Assembly: GCA_937996235.1 (NCBI GenBank)
Contig: CALKVK010000033.1
Coordinates: 1-64,000 of the forward strand
Direction of reading: 5' to 3'
From: an uncultured bacterium
GTDB lineage: Bacteria; Planctomycetota; JAJSAM01; JAJVHW01
DNA: 64,000 nt
A program made the translations under genes and the position numbers. Shown here piece after piece: positions 25,529 to 34,428 of the stretch. Numbering within the stretch: the first letter of the stretch is position 1; every line of letters starts with the position of its first letter. The notes beneath the pieces were generated by a model that made no database searches, was not told where the DNA came from, and was given only the letters and a program-made list of their open reading frames with translations.

Positions 25529-26407
25529 ATGAGCGCGTGCATCGTCGTCGGCTGTGATGCGTCCGTCTCGAAGGAGGGGCACAAGCTCTGCCTCCCGCAC
25601 TGGCGCGCCCAGCGCGACGGTGCGCTCCGGGACTGCGAGCGCTGCCAAGCGCCGTTCGAGGCGGCGGCCAACTCGTGCCCCGGGTGCAGCGGCGGCGCTC
25701 GCCGCGGCGGCGACCGCTCTCCTGGCGACGGCTGGCTCACCTCCACGAAGATCGGCGACCGGTTCGGGCTGTCGTCTCGGAAGGTGAACCTGCTGCTCTC
25801 GGAGCTCGGCTGGATCGAGCGCTTCGTCAAGGGATGGGTGCCCACGACGCAGGGCATCTCGCGCGGGGCATCGAGGCGCGAGATTCGCGAGACAGGCGTG
25901 CCGTACGTCGTCTGGCCTGCGAGCATCCTCGAGAACCGCGTGCTCCTCGAGTCCGTCAGGGAGCTCGAGGTGGCGCCGGAGCCGGTCGCTTCGAAGTCGG
26001 ACGTACTTGTCCCGGAGGCGCCACCGCCGTCTGACCCTGGCGCCGACTTCCGCGCGCGGTTCCCGGCTACCCTCCGCACTCAGGACGGCCACTTCGTCCG
26101 CTCGCGCGCCGAGGTCATGATCGACAACTGGCTCTACACGCAGGGGATCGTCCATGCGTACGAGCGCCGGCTGCCGCTCGACGAGGCCGAGACCGTCTAC
26201 TGCGACTTCTACCTGCCGGGGAAGCGCGTCTACGTCGAGTACTGGGGGATGGAGAAGGACCCGAGGTACGCCGAGCGCAAGGCCAAGAAGATCGCCGTCT
26301 ACGCGCGGCACGGGTTCCAGCTGGTGGAGCTCACCGACGACGACATCGCGAACCTGGACGAGGCACTGCCGCGGAAGCTGCTGAAGTTCGGGATCGAGTG
26401 TGACTGA
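25529..26407 (+). CDS. zinc-ribbon / winged-helix / restriction-endonuclease-like protein
   Basis: 292 aa; GGAGGAGAGG precedes the ATG. N-terminal zinc-binding region: C4, C9 and KLCLPH (C-x-x-H), then CERCQAPFE and SCPGC, probably two zinc ribbons (1-55). Residues about 68-110 (GWLTSTKIGDRFGLSSRKVN) look like a winged helix. The C-terminal 110 residues resemble the DUF559/Vsr-like restriction-endonuclease fold: RSRAEVMIDNWLYTQGI, YCDFYLPGKRVYVEYWGM (D and E-x-x-W where D/ExK is expected) and an ending with AVYARHGFQLVELT. It is probably a DNA-targeting nuclease; a strict D-ExK triad is not evident, so catalysis is uncertain. It sits between NERD and DUF2130 genes. Confidence 0.7.
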   Translation: MSACIVVGCDASVSKEGHKLCLPHWRAQRDGALRDCERCQAPFEAAANSCPGCSGGARRGGDRSPGDGWLTSTKIGDRFGLSSRKVNLLLSELGWIERFVKGWVPTTQGISRGASRREIRETGVPYVVWPASILENRVLLESVRELEVAPEPVASKSDVLVPEAPPPSDPGADFRARFPATLRTQDGHFVRSRAEVMIDNWLYTQGIVHAYERRLPLDEAETVYCDFYLPGKRVYVEYWGMEKDPRYAERKAKKIAVYARHGFQLVELTDDDIANLDEALPRKLLKFGIECD

Positions 26408-26451
26408 GCGCGCGTGGAGAGGTTGGACGTCCAAAGGCGCGGAGGGAGACC

Positions 26452-27738
26452 ATGAGGAAGGCGACGGACAGGATCGAGTGCCCGCAGTGTGGGGCAGAGA
26501 TCCCCATCACGGCGACGCTTCAGCAGCAGCTCACGGAGCAGATCCGCAAGGAGCACCAAGAGGAACTGGCAGCGGCCGAACGCAGGCTGAAGACGAAAGA
26601 GAAGAAGCTGGAGCAGCGCGAGGCCGAGATCGCCGCGGAACGTGAGGGGATCGACGAGCAGGTGCAGGCGCGCGTCACGGCCGAGAGGCCCAAGCTCCTG
26701 AAGGAGGCGGAGAGGAAGGCGCAGGAGCTATTCGGCTCCGAGATGGAGGACATTCGGACCCAACTCGGCGAGAAGACCAAAAAGCTGGCCGAGGCGCAGA
26801 AGCAGGAGATCGAGTTCCGAAAGCGGGAGCGCGCGTTAGAGGAGGCGAAGAAGGAACTCGAACTGCAGGTCGAGCGAAGGCTCTCAGAGGAACGCGGCGA
26901 GATCGAGGAGCGGGTCACGAACAGGATTCTCGAGGAGCGCCGGATGAAGGACGCAGAGCGCGACGCGCTGATCGGCGAGCTGAAGCACCAGCTGGACGTG
27001 GCGAAGCAAAAGGCGGAGCAGGGCTCCCAGCAGCTCCAGGGCGAAGTGCGCGAGCTGCACCTCGAGTCCATGCTGCGCGAGAGCTTCCCGTTCGACGTGA
27101 TCGAGCCCGTGGCCAAGGGCGTCCGCGGCGCCGACGTGCTGCACCGTGTCTGCACGCGCGGCGGCGCCGCCTGCGGGACGATCCTGTGGGAGACCAAGCG
27201 CACGCGGAACTGGAACGACGGCTGGATCGAGAAGCTGAAAGCGGACCAGCGTGACGCCAAGTCAGACATCGCGGTCATCGTGACCGACGTGCTGCCCCGA
27301 GAGATATCCACGTTCGGTCTGCGCGACACGGTCTGGGTGACGAACCCGTCGTGTGTGCTTCCGGTTGCCGTCGCGCTTCGCTCGACCGTCGCGCAGGTGG
27401 CGTTCGCGCGCAAGGCCGCAGAGCACAAGGACGAGAAGATCGAGGTCCTCTACACGTACCTCACGGGTGCCGAGTTTCGGCAGAGGGTCGAGGCGGTTGT
27501 CGAAGCGTTCGCGGGACTCACCGACGATCTCAACAAGGAGAAGCGGTCGACGATGGCGCGGTGGGCGAAGCGAGAGAAGTACATCGAGAGGGCCGTCGGT
27601 GCGATCGCCGGGATGCACGGGGACTTCCGTGGCTTGCTGGGCGCGTCGATCCAACCGATCGCCGCACTCGAGATGGACGACGACGCGCCGGAAGAGGGAG
27701 GTCAGACGGAGGGCGGATCGGACGAGGACTTGGCCTGA
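26452..27738 (+). CDS. DUF2130 coiled-coil protein
   Basis: 428 aa DUF2130 family member. An N-terminal half zinc ribbon (ECPQCGAEIPIT) is followed by about 170 residues of highly charged coiled coil (KE/ER-rich, residues 20-200). The globular DUF2130 domain follows (about 205-400), with GADVLHRV, GTILWETKRTRNWND (D...ExK, PD-(D/E)XK-like) and KSDIAVIVTDVLPR, all typical of the family. The tail is acidic. GGAGGGAG precedes the start. DUF2130 proteins occur near restriction and mobile genes; their activity is not established to my knowledge. Third consecutive candidate nuclease, 44 bases after the preceding one. Confidence 0.85.
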   Translation: MRKATDRIECPQCGAEIPITATLQQQLTEQIRKEHQEELAAAERRLKTKEKKLEQREAEIAAEREGIDEQVQARVTAERPKLLKEAERKAQELFGSEMEDIRTQLGEKTKKLAEAQKQEIEFRKRERALEEAKKELELQVERRLSEERGEIEERVTNRILEERRMKDAERDALIGELKHQLDVAKQKAEQGSQQLQGEVRELHLESMLRESFPFDVIEPVAKGVRGADVLHRVCTRGGAACGTILWETKRTRNWNDGWIEKLKADQRDAKSDIAVIVTDVLPREISTFGLRDTVWVTNPSCVLPVAVALRSTVAQVAFARKAAEHKDEKIEVLYTYLTGAEFRQRVEAVVEAFAGLTDDLNKEKRSTMARWAKREKYIERAVGAIAGMHGDFRGLLGASIQPIAALEMDDDAPEEGGQTEGGSDEDLA

Positions 27739-27771
27739 ACGCCGGCGCGGCCGGCCGACCTACGGACAGCG

Positions 27772-29679
27772 TCACGGTCGCGCCCAGACCGTCCGTGCGA
27801 TCTCGAAGAGTGCCTTCCCGCGCTCGACGATGCGCCCCTCGTCCCAGTTCGGCGTCTCTCGGAACCACGCGTTCAGGCGGATCAGGCTCTGGTCACCGAT
27901 CTCTTTGCGCTTCTGGTCGTAGGGTCCGTTGCTCACGCCGCTGTTGAGCTCCTGAGTGAGAAGCGTCAGATTGCCGAACGAGTGAAGAAGCCGGTTTCGA
28001 ACGACGTCAGGCGGTTTCGCCTCCGGGTCGCGCCCCGCGGACAGGCTCGGAAGCGGCCACGCCGCGGTCTGCCAACGAACCGGCAGCACGTGCTCGACCG
28101 TCAGGCGGCCACGAAACTCGAGCGGCTCCTGCTTCGCCGTGTGCATCGCGGCGTTCAACGCCTGGAGGACCATCGACACGCGATGAGACTTCATCTCCTC
28201 GTACACCGGGCGTTGGAGCCACGCGTCCCGGAACGCGTCGTCGTCCGGCCATGAGACGGCCGGGCCGGTACCCTCGAGCAGGAAGCCTTGGACGAGCGAG
28301 CGATCGATGCGCTTCGCCGAAAGCATGCGCTTGAGCAGCGCGAGGAACGTCTTGTTGTAGCTTTTCGTCGTGAGGTCGCAGATCAGGCGGCGTACGAGGT
28401 AGGACTCGATGTCCACGAGAATCCCCGCCACGTCCGAACGCTCCACGCGATCACCCGCGCCGACCAGGAGGTAGAGCAGCGCCGGGTACACCGTGCTCGT
28501 GTCGACGACCTTGAGGCGGCGCGCGAACGCTGCGACGGCGCTGCCTCCTTCCGGCGCGCTGAGGTCCGCGAAGACGTCGCCGTGAGCGCGGAGACGAGCC
28601 AACTCCCGCTCCACGTCGCGCGGCTCCACCGGCCGATCCCACCACGATCTGAACGTCTGGTACAGATGGCCGATGCTGAACTCGTCGCCCACCTGGCACT
28701 GGAGATAGTGGTAGACGAAGAGGTCGAGGCGTGGACGCCGCAGTCGCCCCTGCCGCTCCATCTGCTTCCAGAATCGGTCCTCGCCCTGCGCGTCGGCGTC
28801 CGCCTTCCGCTCGTCGTACTCCTTCCAGCCGGCGGCGTAGAGGGACTCCACGTTCTTGCCCTCGGACCCCGCGCGCATGAACACGAAGTTCCGGATCAGG
28901 TCGGACGGCAGCAGCGGCTCCCCTCGGCCATTGAGCGACTCGAAGATGACCTGCGGGTCGTCGTCCTCCTGCAACTCGATGTGCACGAGAAGCAGGTGCC
29001 GGCGAAGCGCCTCGTAGAGAGCGTTGGCCCGCGGGACGAGGCCCGCCGTCGCGCCGTCACCGGTCTCTGTGCAGAAGGTGCTGACCGCCTCGAAGAAGTA
29101 CAGGTACGCCTCGGCCAGGCGCGGTCGCGGGTCGAACCTCCGCTGCCACTTGCGCTTCATCTGCGGGAACGCCGACTTCACCGCGTCCGCAGACCCCGCC
29201 TCGAGCACGCGCCGGAACACGTCGCGATCGGCGTTCGTAGGCCAGACCTTGTACGTCTCCGACTCAGCGGCCATCACGCCGGAGTTCCGCGTGAGCGTGC
29301 CGACGTCGGACGCTACGCGCGACAACGCGGCGCGGCTGGCTTCGTCGACCCCATTCACGTAGTCGAAGAAGGCCTTCAGGACGATCTGCATCGTCGTGAG
29401 GCGTTGTTGCCCGTCGATGATCTCGGCCGAGTCGATCTGCTGCCCGAACACGTCCACGTGGCGTGTGACGATCGCGCCGAGGAAGTGGTTGCCCGGAACG
29501 ACCCCGCGCTTCCCCGATGCCTGGAGGTCCAGGATGGCTCGCGCGCGATCGATGACGTCCTCCCAGAGAGGCTCCCACTGCCGCTCGAGCGACCAAACGT
29601 ACGGCCGTTGGAACAGCGGGACGCGGTACTGGCGCTCACGGCGGAACAGGTCGAAGAGCGGGGTCTTGTGTGTCTCCAT
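27772..29679 (-). CDS. DUF262/DUF1524 (GmrSD-like) protein
   Basis: 635 aa from the ATG at 29679. The N-terminal DUF262 domain has the family hallmarks VPLFQRPYVW (20-29) and IIDGQQRLTTMQ (about 86-97), the NTP-binding/hydrolysis part of GmrS. The C-terminal DUF1524 domain has EHVLPVRWQ (about 527) and LLHSFGNLTLLTQELNSGVS, which match the HNH-type nuclease of GmrD. A single-chain GmrSD-like protein is a type IV restriction enzyme that cleaves modified, for example glucosylated hydroxymethylcytosine, DNA. It runs convergent to the DUF2130 gene, with 33 bases between the stops, and faces away from the methyltransferase operon. Modified-DNA targeting is inferred from the family. Confidence 0.88.
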   Translation of the reverse strand: METHKTPLFDLFRRERQYRVPLFQRPYVWSLERQWEPLWEDVIDRARAILDLQASGKRGVVPGNHFLGAIVTRHVDVFGQQIDSAEIIDGQQRLTTMQIVLKAFFDYVNGVDEASRAALSRVASDVGTLTRNSGVMAAESETYKVWPTNADRDVFRRVLEAGSADAVKSAFPQMKRKWQRRFDPRPRLAEAYLYFFEAVSTFCTETGDGATAGLVPRANALYEALRRHLLLVHIELQEDDDPQVIFESLNGRGEPLLPSDLIRNFVFMRAGSEGKNVESLYAAGWKEYDERKADADAQGEDRFWKQMERQGRLRRPRLDLFVYHYLQCQVGDEFSIGHLYQTFRSWWDRPVEPRDVERELARLRAHGDVFADLSAPEGGSAVAAFARRLKVVDTSTVYPALLYLLVGAGDRVERSDVAGILVDIESYLVRRLICDLTTKSYNKTFLALLKRMLSAKRIDRSLVQGFLLEGTGPAVSWPDDDAFRDAWLQRPVYEEMKSHRVSMVLQALNAAMHTAKQEPLEFRGRLTVEHVLPVRWQTAAWPLPSLSAGRDPEAKPPDVVRNRLLHSFGNLTLLTQELNSGVSNGPYDQKRKEIGDQSLIRLNAWFRETPNWDEGRIVERGKALFEIARTVWARP

Positions 29680-29800
29680 CTCAGGCTCACTCCCTCGTCC
29701 CGATGGTCGCACGTACGACCCGCCCGGGGGAAGAGTGCGGCACCGGCGCCATGACGGGCATCGGGAGGTAGACCACGTCCGAGGGTCCGCCGGACGATGC

Positions 29801-30157
29801 CTACCGCGCGGGCTGGATCTCTGGCGGCTCTTCGACGTAGTGGATCTTCCACCGACGCATGCCCGGGCGCGGAGGCCTGTCGATCACGTCGACGACCTCG
29901 AACGCGGCCTCCGGGTGCGGCTTCTTCTTCAGGTCCACCTTCGTCACGCGCACGGCGCAGGCGATCCGCGCGTGAGACGTGACCCCCGAGCAGCGGTGCA
30001 CGTAGACCTTCGCCTTCGTGGCGCGCGCGTGCTCGAGCAACTCGGCGAGGAACGTCTCCGTAGTGATGCTCTCGAGCCGGAGGTCGTCCTTCCACCGGTT
30101 CGTGTACACGTTCGGCCGCTTGTCGCGGCGATGCCGGACCATGATGTAGAGCGCCAT
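29801..30157 (-). CDS. small hypothetical protein of the defence island
   Basis: 118 aa, unrecognised. GGAGG lies eight bases upstream of the ATG. The sequence is basic and beta-rich (MALYIMVRHRRDKRPNVYTN, then TKAKVYVHRC and RWKIHYVEE), soluble, with two cysteines and no catalytic motif I can name. It lies upstream of the DUF262 gene on the same strand (gap 121 bases) and divergent from the methyltransferase operon. It might be a regulator of either unit. Confidence 0.6.
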   Translation of the reverse strand: MALYIMVRHRRDKRPNVYTNRWKDDLRLESITTETFLAELLEHARATKAKVYVHRCSGVTSHARIACAVRVTKVDLKKKPHPEAAFEVVDVIDRPPRPGMRRWKIHYVEEPPEIQPAR

Positions 30158-30393
30158 CGCGCAGACCTCCGCGAGCAGGGCACTCTCTCATCGTCAGATC
30201 GCCAGCAGTCGCCGAAACACGCATCGCGTGGCGCATGCCGTCGACGCGGGTTCCGTCGTGACTCCGCGCGACCCGGGGCCCCCGGCCGTCCACCGTACCG
30301 ATCTGAACTCCCGCAGTGGTTCGTCCGGTCCTACGATGAACGAAACGCCCGGCCGGGCTTGGCGGTCCGTTCGGTCAACTGGAGGGGGGTATC

Positions 30394-33300
30394 GTGCCGT
30401 TCCTCGATGGCCACGATCCTCGTCCCGTCACGCTCGACGGTGGCGAGTCCATGAAGGCGACGGCGCTGTACCTCGGCGGGGGCGGTCCGCGGCCTGTTGA
30501 GATCGTCGTCCTCGACGCATCCCGGCGCCCCGCGGCCGGCCGTCTCCGCGAGGTCTGGCGTGCTCGCGAAGGCGGCCGCGCCGCGCCGGTGCTCCTCGTG
30601 GCGCTCGAGCGGGACCGCGCCCACCTCTGCGGCCCCTCTGGGAACCTGGAACCACCCGTCTTCCACGACGTCCCGGTTGCCGCGGCGGAGCGGATCTGCG
30701 CCGTGGCGCTCGACGAACCGGACACCGACGCCGTGTTTCGGTTCCTCTGGTCGGCGCTGCCGCGCGCCGAGCAGCCGGTTCTCGGCCTGCGCAACGAGGG
30801 CCTCCTCGCGCTACACGAACTGCGCGTTGGCGTGCCGCGACGCCCCGACTGGGCCGAAGCGTGCCGGCGGGGCGCTGTCGCCGGAGGGTCCCGGGCGGAG
30901 GCGCTCGTGCGCGCTCTCGGGTTCACCGTCGAACCGATGCCGGGCCCGGCGTCGCTGCTGCGGGCGGGTGATAGGAGCGCCGCGGTGGCCATCTTCCTCG
31001 ACCGGGGCGAGCAGCCGGAGACCGCGGCGCCGCGGTTCGGGAACAAGTCGCCCGTGAGCTACGCACTCTCGAAGGCCGACGAGCAGAACCTGAAGTACGT
31101 CATCGTCACGACCGGCGCCGCGATCCGCGTCTACACGGTGAGCAGCGACGTCGGCGTCGGCCGTCGTGGCCGGTCCGAGACCTACCTCGAACTGAACCTC
31201 GACCTCCTGCCCGAGGACCGGCGCGGCTACCTCTGGCTCCTCTTCTCCGCCGACGCGCTCCAGGCGCGCGGGTCCTTCGAGGAGATCGCGGCGGCCTGCA
31301 CCCGGTATGCCGCGGACCTCGGGAAGCGGCTCCGCGAGCGGATCTACGACGGCGTCGTGTGGCGCCTGGCCGAGGCGATCGCCGAGGGGCGGCGCCTGCG
31401 GAAGCCGACTGCGGAGGACCTGCGCGAGACCTACCGCGCGACGCTCGTCCTGCTGTTCCGCCTCCTGTTCATCGCGTACGCCGAGGACAAGGACCTCCTT
31501 CCGTACGGGACGAACGCCCGGTACCGGGACCGGTCGCTCAAGAAGATTGCCAACGAGCTCCGCCAGCTCGCGGCGGAGGGACGCGCGTTCGACGCCGGCG
31601 CGACCTACTGGGACGAGGTGCGCCGCCTCTTCCGCGCGGTGGACCGGGGTCAGAAGGAGTGGGACGTCCCCGTGTACGACGGCGGGCTCTTCTCGCCAGA
31701 CGCCGACGTCTCCCGCTCGGGCGAGGTCCTCGAGTCTGTCGAGCTGGGGAACGACCTGTTCGGCCCGGCGTTGCGCGACCTCCTGCTCCTCGAGACGGAG
31801 GATGGTTCGCTCGGCCCGGTGGACTTCCGGTCCCTCGGGGTCCGCGAGTTCGGAACGATCTACGAGGGCCTCCTCGACTGCGAGCTGTCGGTCGCCGAGG
31901 CGGACCTCACGACGGACAAGGACGGCCACTACCGGCCGGTGAAGGGGAAGAAGGACGACGTCGTCGTCGCCGCCGGAACGGTTTACCTGCACGACCGGTC
32001 CGGCAGCCGGAAGGCGTCGGGCTCCTACTACACGAAGGACTTCGCCGTCACGCACCTGCTCGACCACGCCCTCGAGCCCGCCCTCGAGGAGCATCTGGCG
32101 CGGATCGACGCCATGCGCGACGACGCCCAGGCGGCGGCCGAGTTCTTCGACTTCCGCGTCGCCGACATCGCGATGGGCTCAGGCCACTTCCTCGTCGCGG
32201 CGCTCGACCGAATCGAGCGGCGGCTTGCGAACTACCTGGCGAAGCGCCCGCTCCCAGACGTCGCCGCGCAGCTCCGGCGGCTCCGGGCGGCGGCGCACCA
32301 GGCCCTGGGTGCCCGCGCCGGTGCCGAGGACATCGACGACGACCAACTCCTCCGGCGCCAGATCGCGCGCCGCTGCATCTTCGGCGTGGACATGAACCCG
32401 CTGGCCGTGGACTTGGCGAGGCTCTCGCTCTGGATCCACACGTTCGTGCCGGGACTCCCGCTCTCTTTCCTCGACCACAACCTGCAGCAGGGGAACTCGC
32501 TCGTCGGGATCGCGACGTTCGCCGAGGCCGTGAAGGCCGCGCAGCAGCCGCCGCTCTTCGCGGAGCCGCTGACGCGACTGCTCGCGCGAGGTCGCGAGAC
32601 CGTGGACCGACTCGGGGCGATGGCCGACGCAGACGCCGCGGAGGTCAAGCGCGCCCGGGTGACAGCGAAGGAGCTGACGAAGCAGCTCGCACCGCTCGAC
32701 GCGTTCTTCACGATCCTGACCGCGGCGCGGGTGGACGACGGCGTCCGCGCGCGGGTACTCGAGGGCGGCCTCATCGAGGAACTCGTCAAGGGGCCGCCCG
32801 AAGCCATCGCCGAGCACGCGGTCGCCCGCAAGGCCGCGAAGGCGATGCGGGACCTTCCGCCCTTCCACTTCCCGACGGCCTTCCCCGAGGTCTTCCGCGG
32901 CGACCGGCCCGGCTTCGACGTGATCCTCGGCAACCCGCCGTGGGAGGAGGTCACCGTCGAGGAGGACGACTTCTGGACGCGCTACGTCCCGGGGTTCCAG
33001 GGGCTCCCGCAGGGTGAGCAGGAGCGCATCAAGGCCCGCTACCGGAAGGACCGACCGGACCTCGTCGCGAAGCTGGACGCCGAAGTCGCGGAGGCGAAGC
33101 TCGCCCGCGACGTGCTCGCGGCCGGGGACTACCCGGGCATGGGTACCGGCGACCCCGACCTCTACAAGGCGTTCTGCTGGCGGTTCTGGGCGCTCGTCCG
33201 CCCCGACGGCGGGCGGATCGGTGTCGTCCTGCCGCGCTCCGCTCTCATGGCGAAGGGGAGCACCGACTTCCGCAAGGCGATCCTCGCTGCCGGGCGGTTC

Positions 33301-34428
33301 CGCGACCTGACGTTTCTCCTCAACACAGGCGGATGGGTCTTCGATGAGGCCGAACCTCGCTACACGATCGCCCTCGTAGGGATCGAGCGACGCCGACCGG
33401 GCGCGGACGGGACCATCCCGCTCCGAGGCCCGTACTCCAGCTACGAGTCGTTCGAGGAGTGCCGAGCCGACCCTCCCTACGAGTTCCGCGTGTCCGACGT
33501 GACGGCGTGGACGGACACCGCGAGCCTCCCGCTGCTGCCGACTCCGGAGTCCGGGCCCGTGTTCCTCCAACTCCGCAGCGCGCCCCGGTTCGACCACGAC
33601 GACCGGAAGTCGTGGCTGTTCCGGCCGCACACGGACCTGCACGCGACGAAGCTGAAGGAGGAGCTGAAGACTCACCCCGAGCCGCGGAAGGGCGCGATCC
33701 CGATCTGGAAGGGCGAGAGCTTCGATGTCTGGGTGAACGACACCGGCTCGTACTACCTGTGGGTAAGCGAGGACGAGGTCGTCGCCAACTTGGTGCAGAA
33801 GCGCGCGAACAGCGCGCGCAAGAAGGACTCACCCTGGACCGGGCTTCGGGCGGCCGATCTCGCACGCCCGGAGACGCATCCGTACTTCCGGCCGCGCGTC
33901 GTGTTCCGTGACGTCTCCCGGGCAACCGACACGCGGACCGTTCGAGCAGCTCTCATCCCTCCGCACGCGCCGCTTACGAACACCGCCCCGTACCTCGTAC
34001 GGATGCGTGGCGACGAGCGCGATGAGGCGTACGTGCTCGGTGTGCTTTGCGCGATGCCCCTCGACTGGTTCGCCCGACGGTTCGTCGAGACCCACCTGAA
34101 CTACCACGTCTTCAACATGCTCCCGGTTCCGCGCCCGCCGCGATCTGACGCCCGGTGGCAGCGCGTCGTCGCCCTCGCGGGTCGCCTCGCCGCGCAGGAC
34201 GATCGGCTCCGTGCCTGGGCCACGTCCGTCGGCGTTGCCTGTGGCCGCATGAAGGACGCCGACCGCGACGATGCCGTCGCAGAACTCGATGCCGTCGTCG
34301 CGCACCTGTACGGCTTGAGCGAGCAGCAGGTCGTGCACATCTTCGAGACGTTCCACGAGGGATGGGTCTTCCGCGACCGCCTGGCGCGCGTCCTCGCGCA
34401 CTTCCGTTCGTGGGAGGGCCGGCGATGA
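30394..34428 (+). CDS. Eco57I-type N6-adenine DNA methyltransferase (type IIG/ISP-like)
   Basis: 1344 aa. GTG start with GGAGG nine bases upstream. Residues 1-330 are an N-terminal region with YALSKADEQNLKYVIVTTG that recalls R-subunit/type IIG N-termini, but no clear PD-ExK triad. A helical connector with LRLLFIAYAEDKDLLPYG is characteristic of this class. The methylase core has SGSYYTKDFAVTHLLDHAL (about 545), motif I IAMGSGHFLVAAL (about 590) and motif IV VILGNPPWEEV (about 845). The C-terminal 450 residues are a target-recognition-like region. The catalytic NPPW predicts methylation of adenine N6. It heads an operon with a PLD-SNF2 helicase (ATGA overlap), SIR2 and HerA. Alternatives are a DrmMI-like component or a lone type IIG enzyme that also cleaves. 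Confidence 0.88.
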   Translation: MPFLDGHDPRPVTLDGGESMKATALYLGGGGPRPVEIVVLDASRRPAAGRLREVWRAREGGRAAPVLLVALERDRAHLCGPSGNLEPPVFHDVPVAAAERICAVALDEPDTDAVFRFLWSALPRAEQPVLGLRNEGLLALHELRVGVPRRPDWAEACRRGAVAGGSRAEALVRALGFTVEPMPGPASLLRAGDRSAAVAIFLDRGEQPETAAPRFGNKSPVSYALSKADEQNLKYVIVTTGAAIRVYTVSSDVGVGRRGRSETYLELNLDLLPEDRRGYLWLLFSADALQARGSFEEIAAACTRYAADLGKRLRERIYDGVVWRLAEAIAEGRRLRKPTAEDLRETYRATLVLLFRLLFIAYAEDKDLLPYGTNARYRDRSLKKIANELRQLAAEGRAFDAGATYWDEVRRLFRAVDRGQKEWDVPVYDGGLFSPDADVSRSGEVLESVELGNDLFGPALRDLLLLETEDGSLGPVDFRSLGVREFGTIYEGLLDCELSVAEADLTTDKDGHYRPVKGKKDDVVVAAGTVYLHDRSGSRKASGSYYTKDFAVTHLLDHALEPALEEHLARIDAMRDDAQAAAEFFDFRVADIAMGSGHFLVAALDRIERRLANYLAKRPLPDVAAQLRRLRAAAHQALGARAGAEDIDDDQLLRRQIARRCIFGVDMNPLAVDLARLSLWIHTFVPGLPLSFLDHNLQQGNSLVGIATFAEAVKAAQQPPLFAEPLTRLLARGRETVDRLGAMADADAAEVKRARVTAKELTKQLAPLDAFFTILTAARVDDGVRARVLEGGLIEELVKGPPEAIAEHAVARKAAKAMRDLPPFHFPTAFPEVFRGDRPGFDVILGNPPWEEVTVEEDDFWTRYVPGFQGLPQGEQERIKARYRKDRPDLVAKLDAEVAEAKLARDVLAAGDYPGMGTGDPDLYKAFCWRFWALVRPDGGRIGVVLPRSALMAKGSTDFRKAILAAGRFRDLTFLLNTGGWVFDEAEPRYTIALVGIERRRPGADGTIPLRGPYSSYESFEECRADPPYEFRVSDVTAWTDTASLPLLPTPESGPVFLQLRSAPRFDHDDRKSWLFRPHTDLHATKLKEELKTHPEPRKGAIPIWKGESFDVWVNDTGSYYLWVSEDEVVANLVQKRANSARKKDSPWTGLRAADLARPETHPYFRPRVVFRDVSRATDTRTVRAALIPPHAPLTNTAPYLVRMRGDERDEAYVLGVLCAMPLDWFARRFVETHLNYHVFNMLPVPRPPRSDARWQRVVALAGRLAAQDDRLRAWATSVGVACGRMKDADRDDAVAELDAVVAHLYGLSEQQVVHIFETFHEGWVFRDRLARVLAHFRSWEGRR

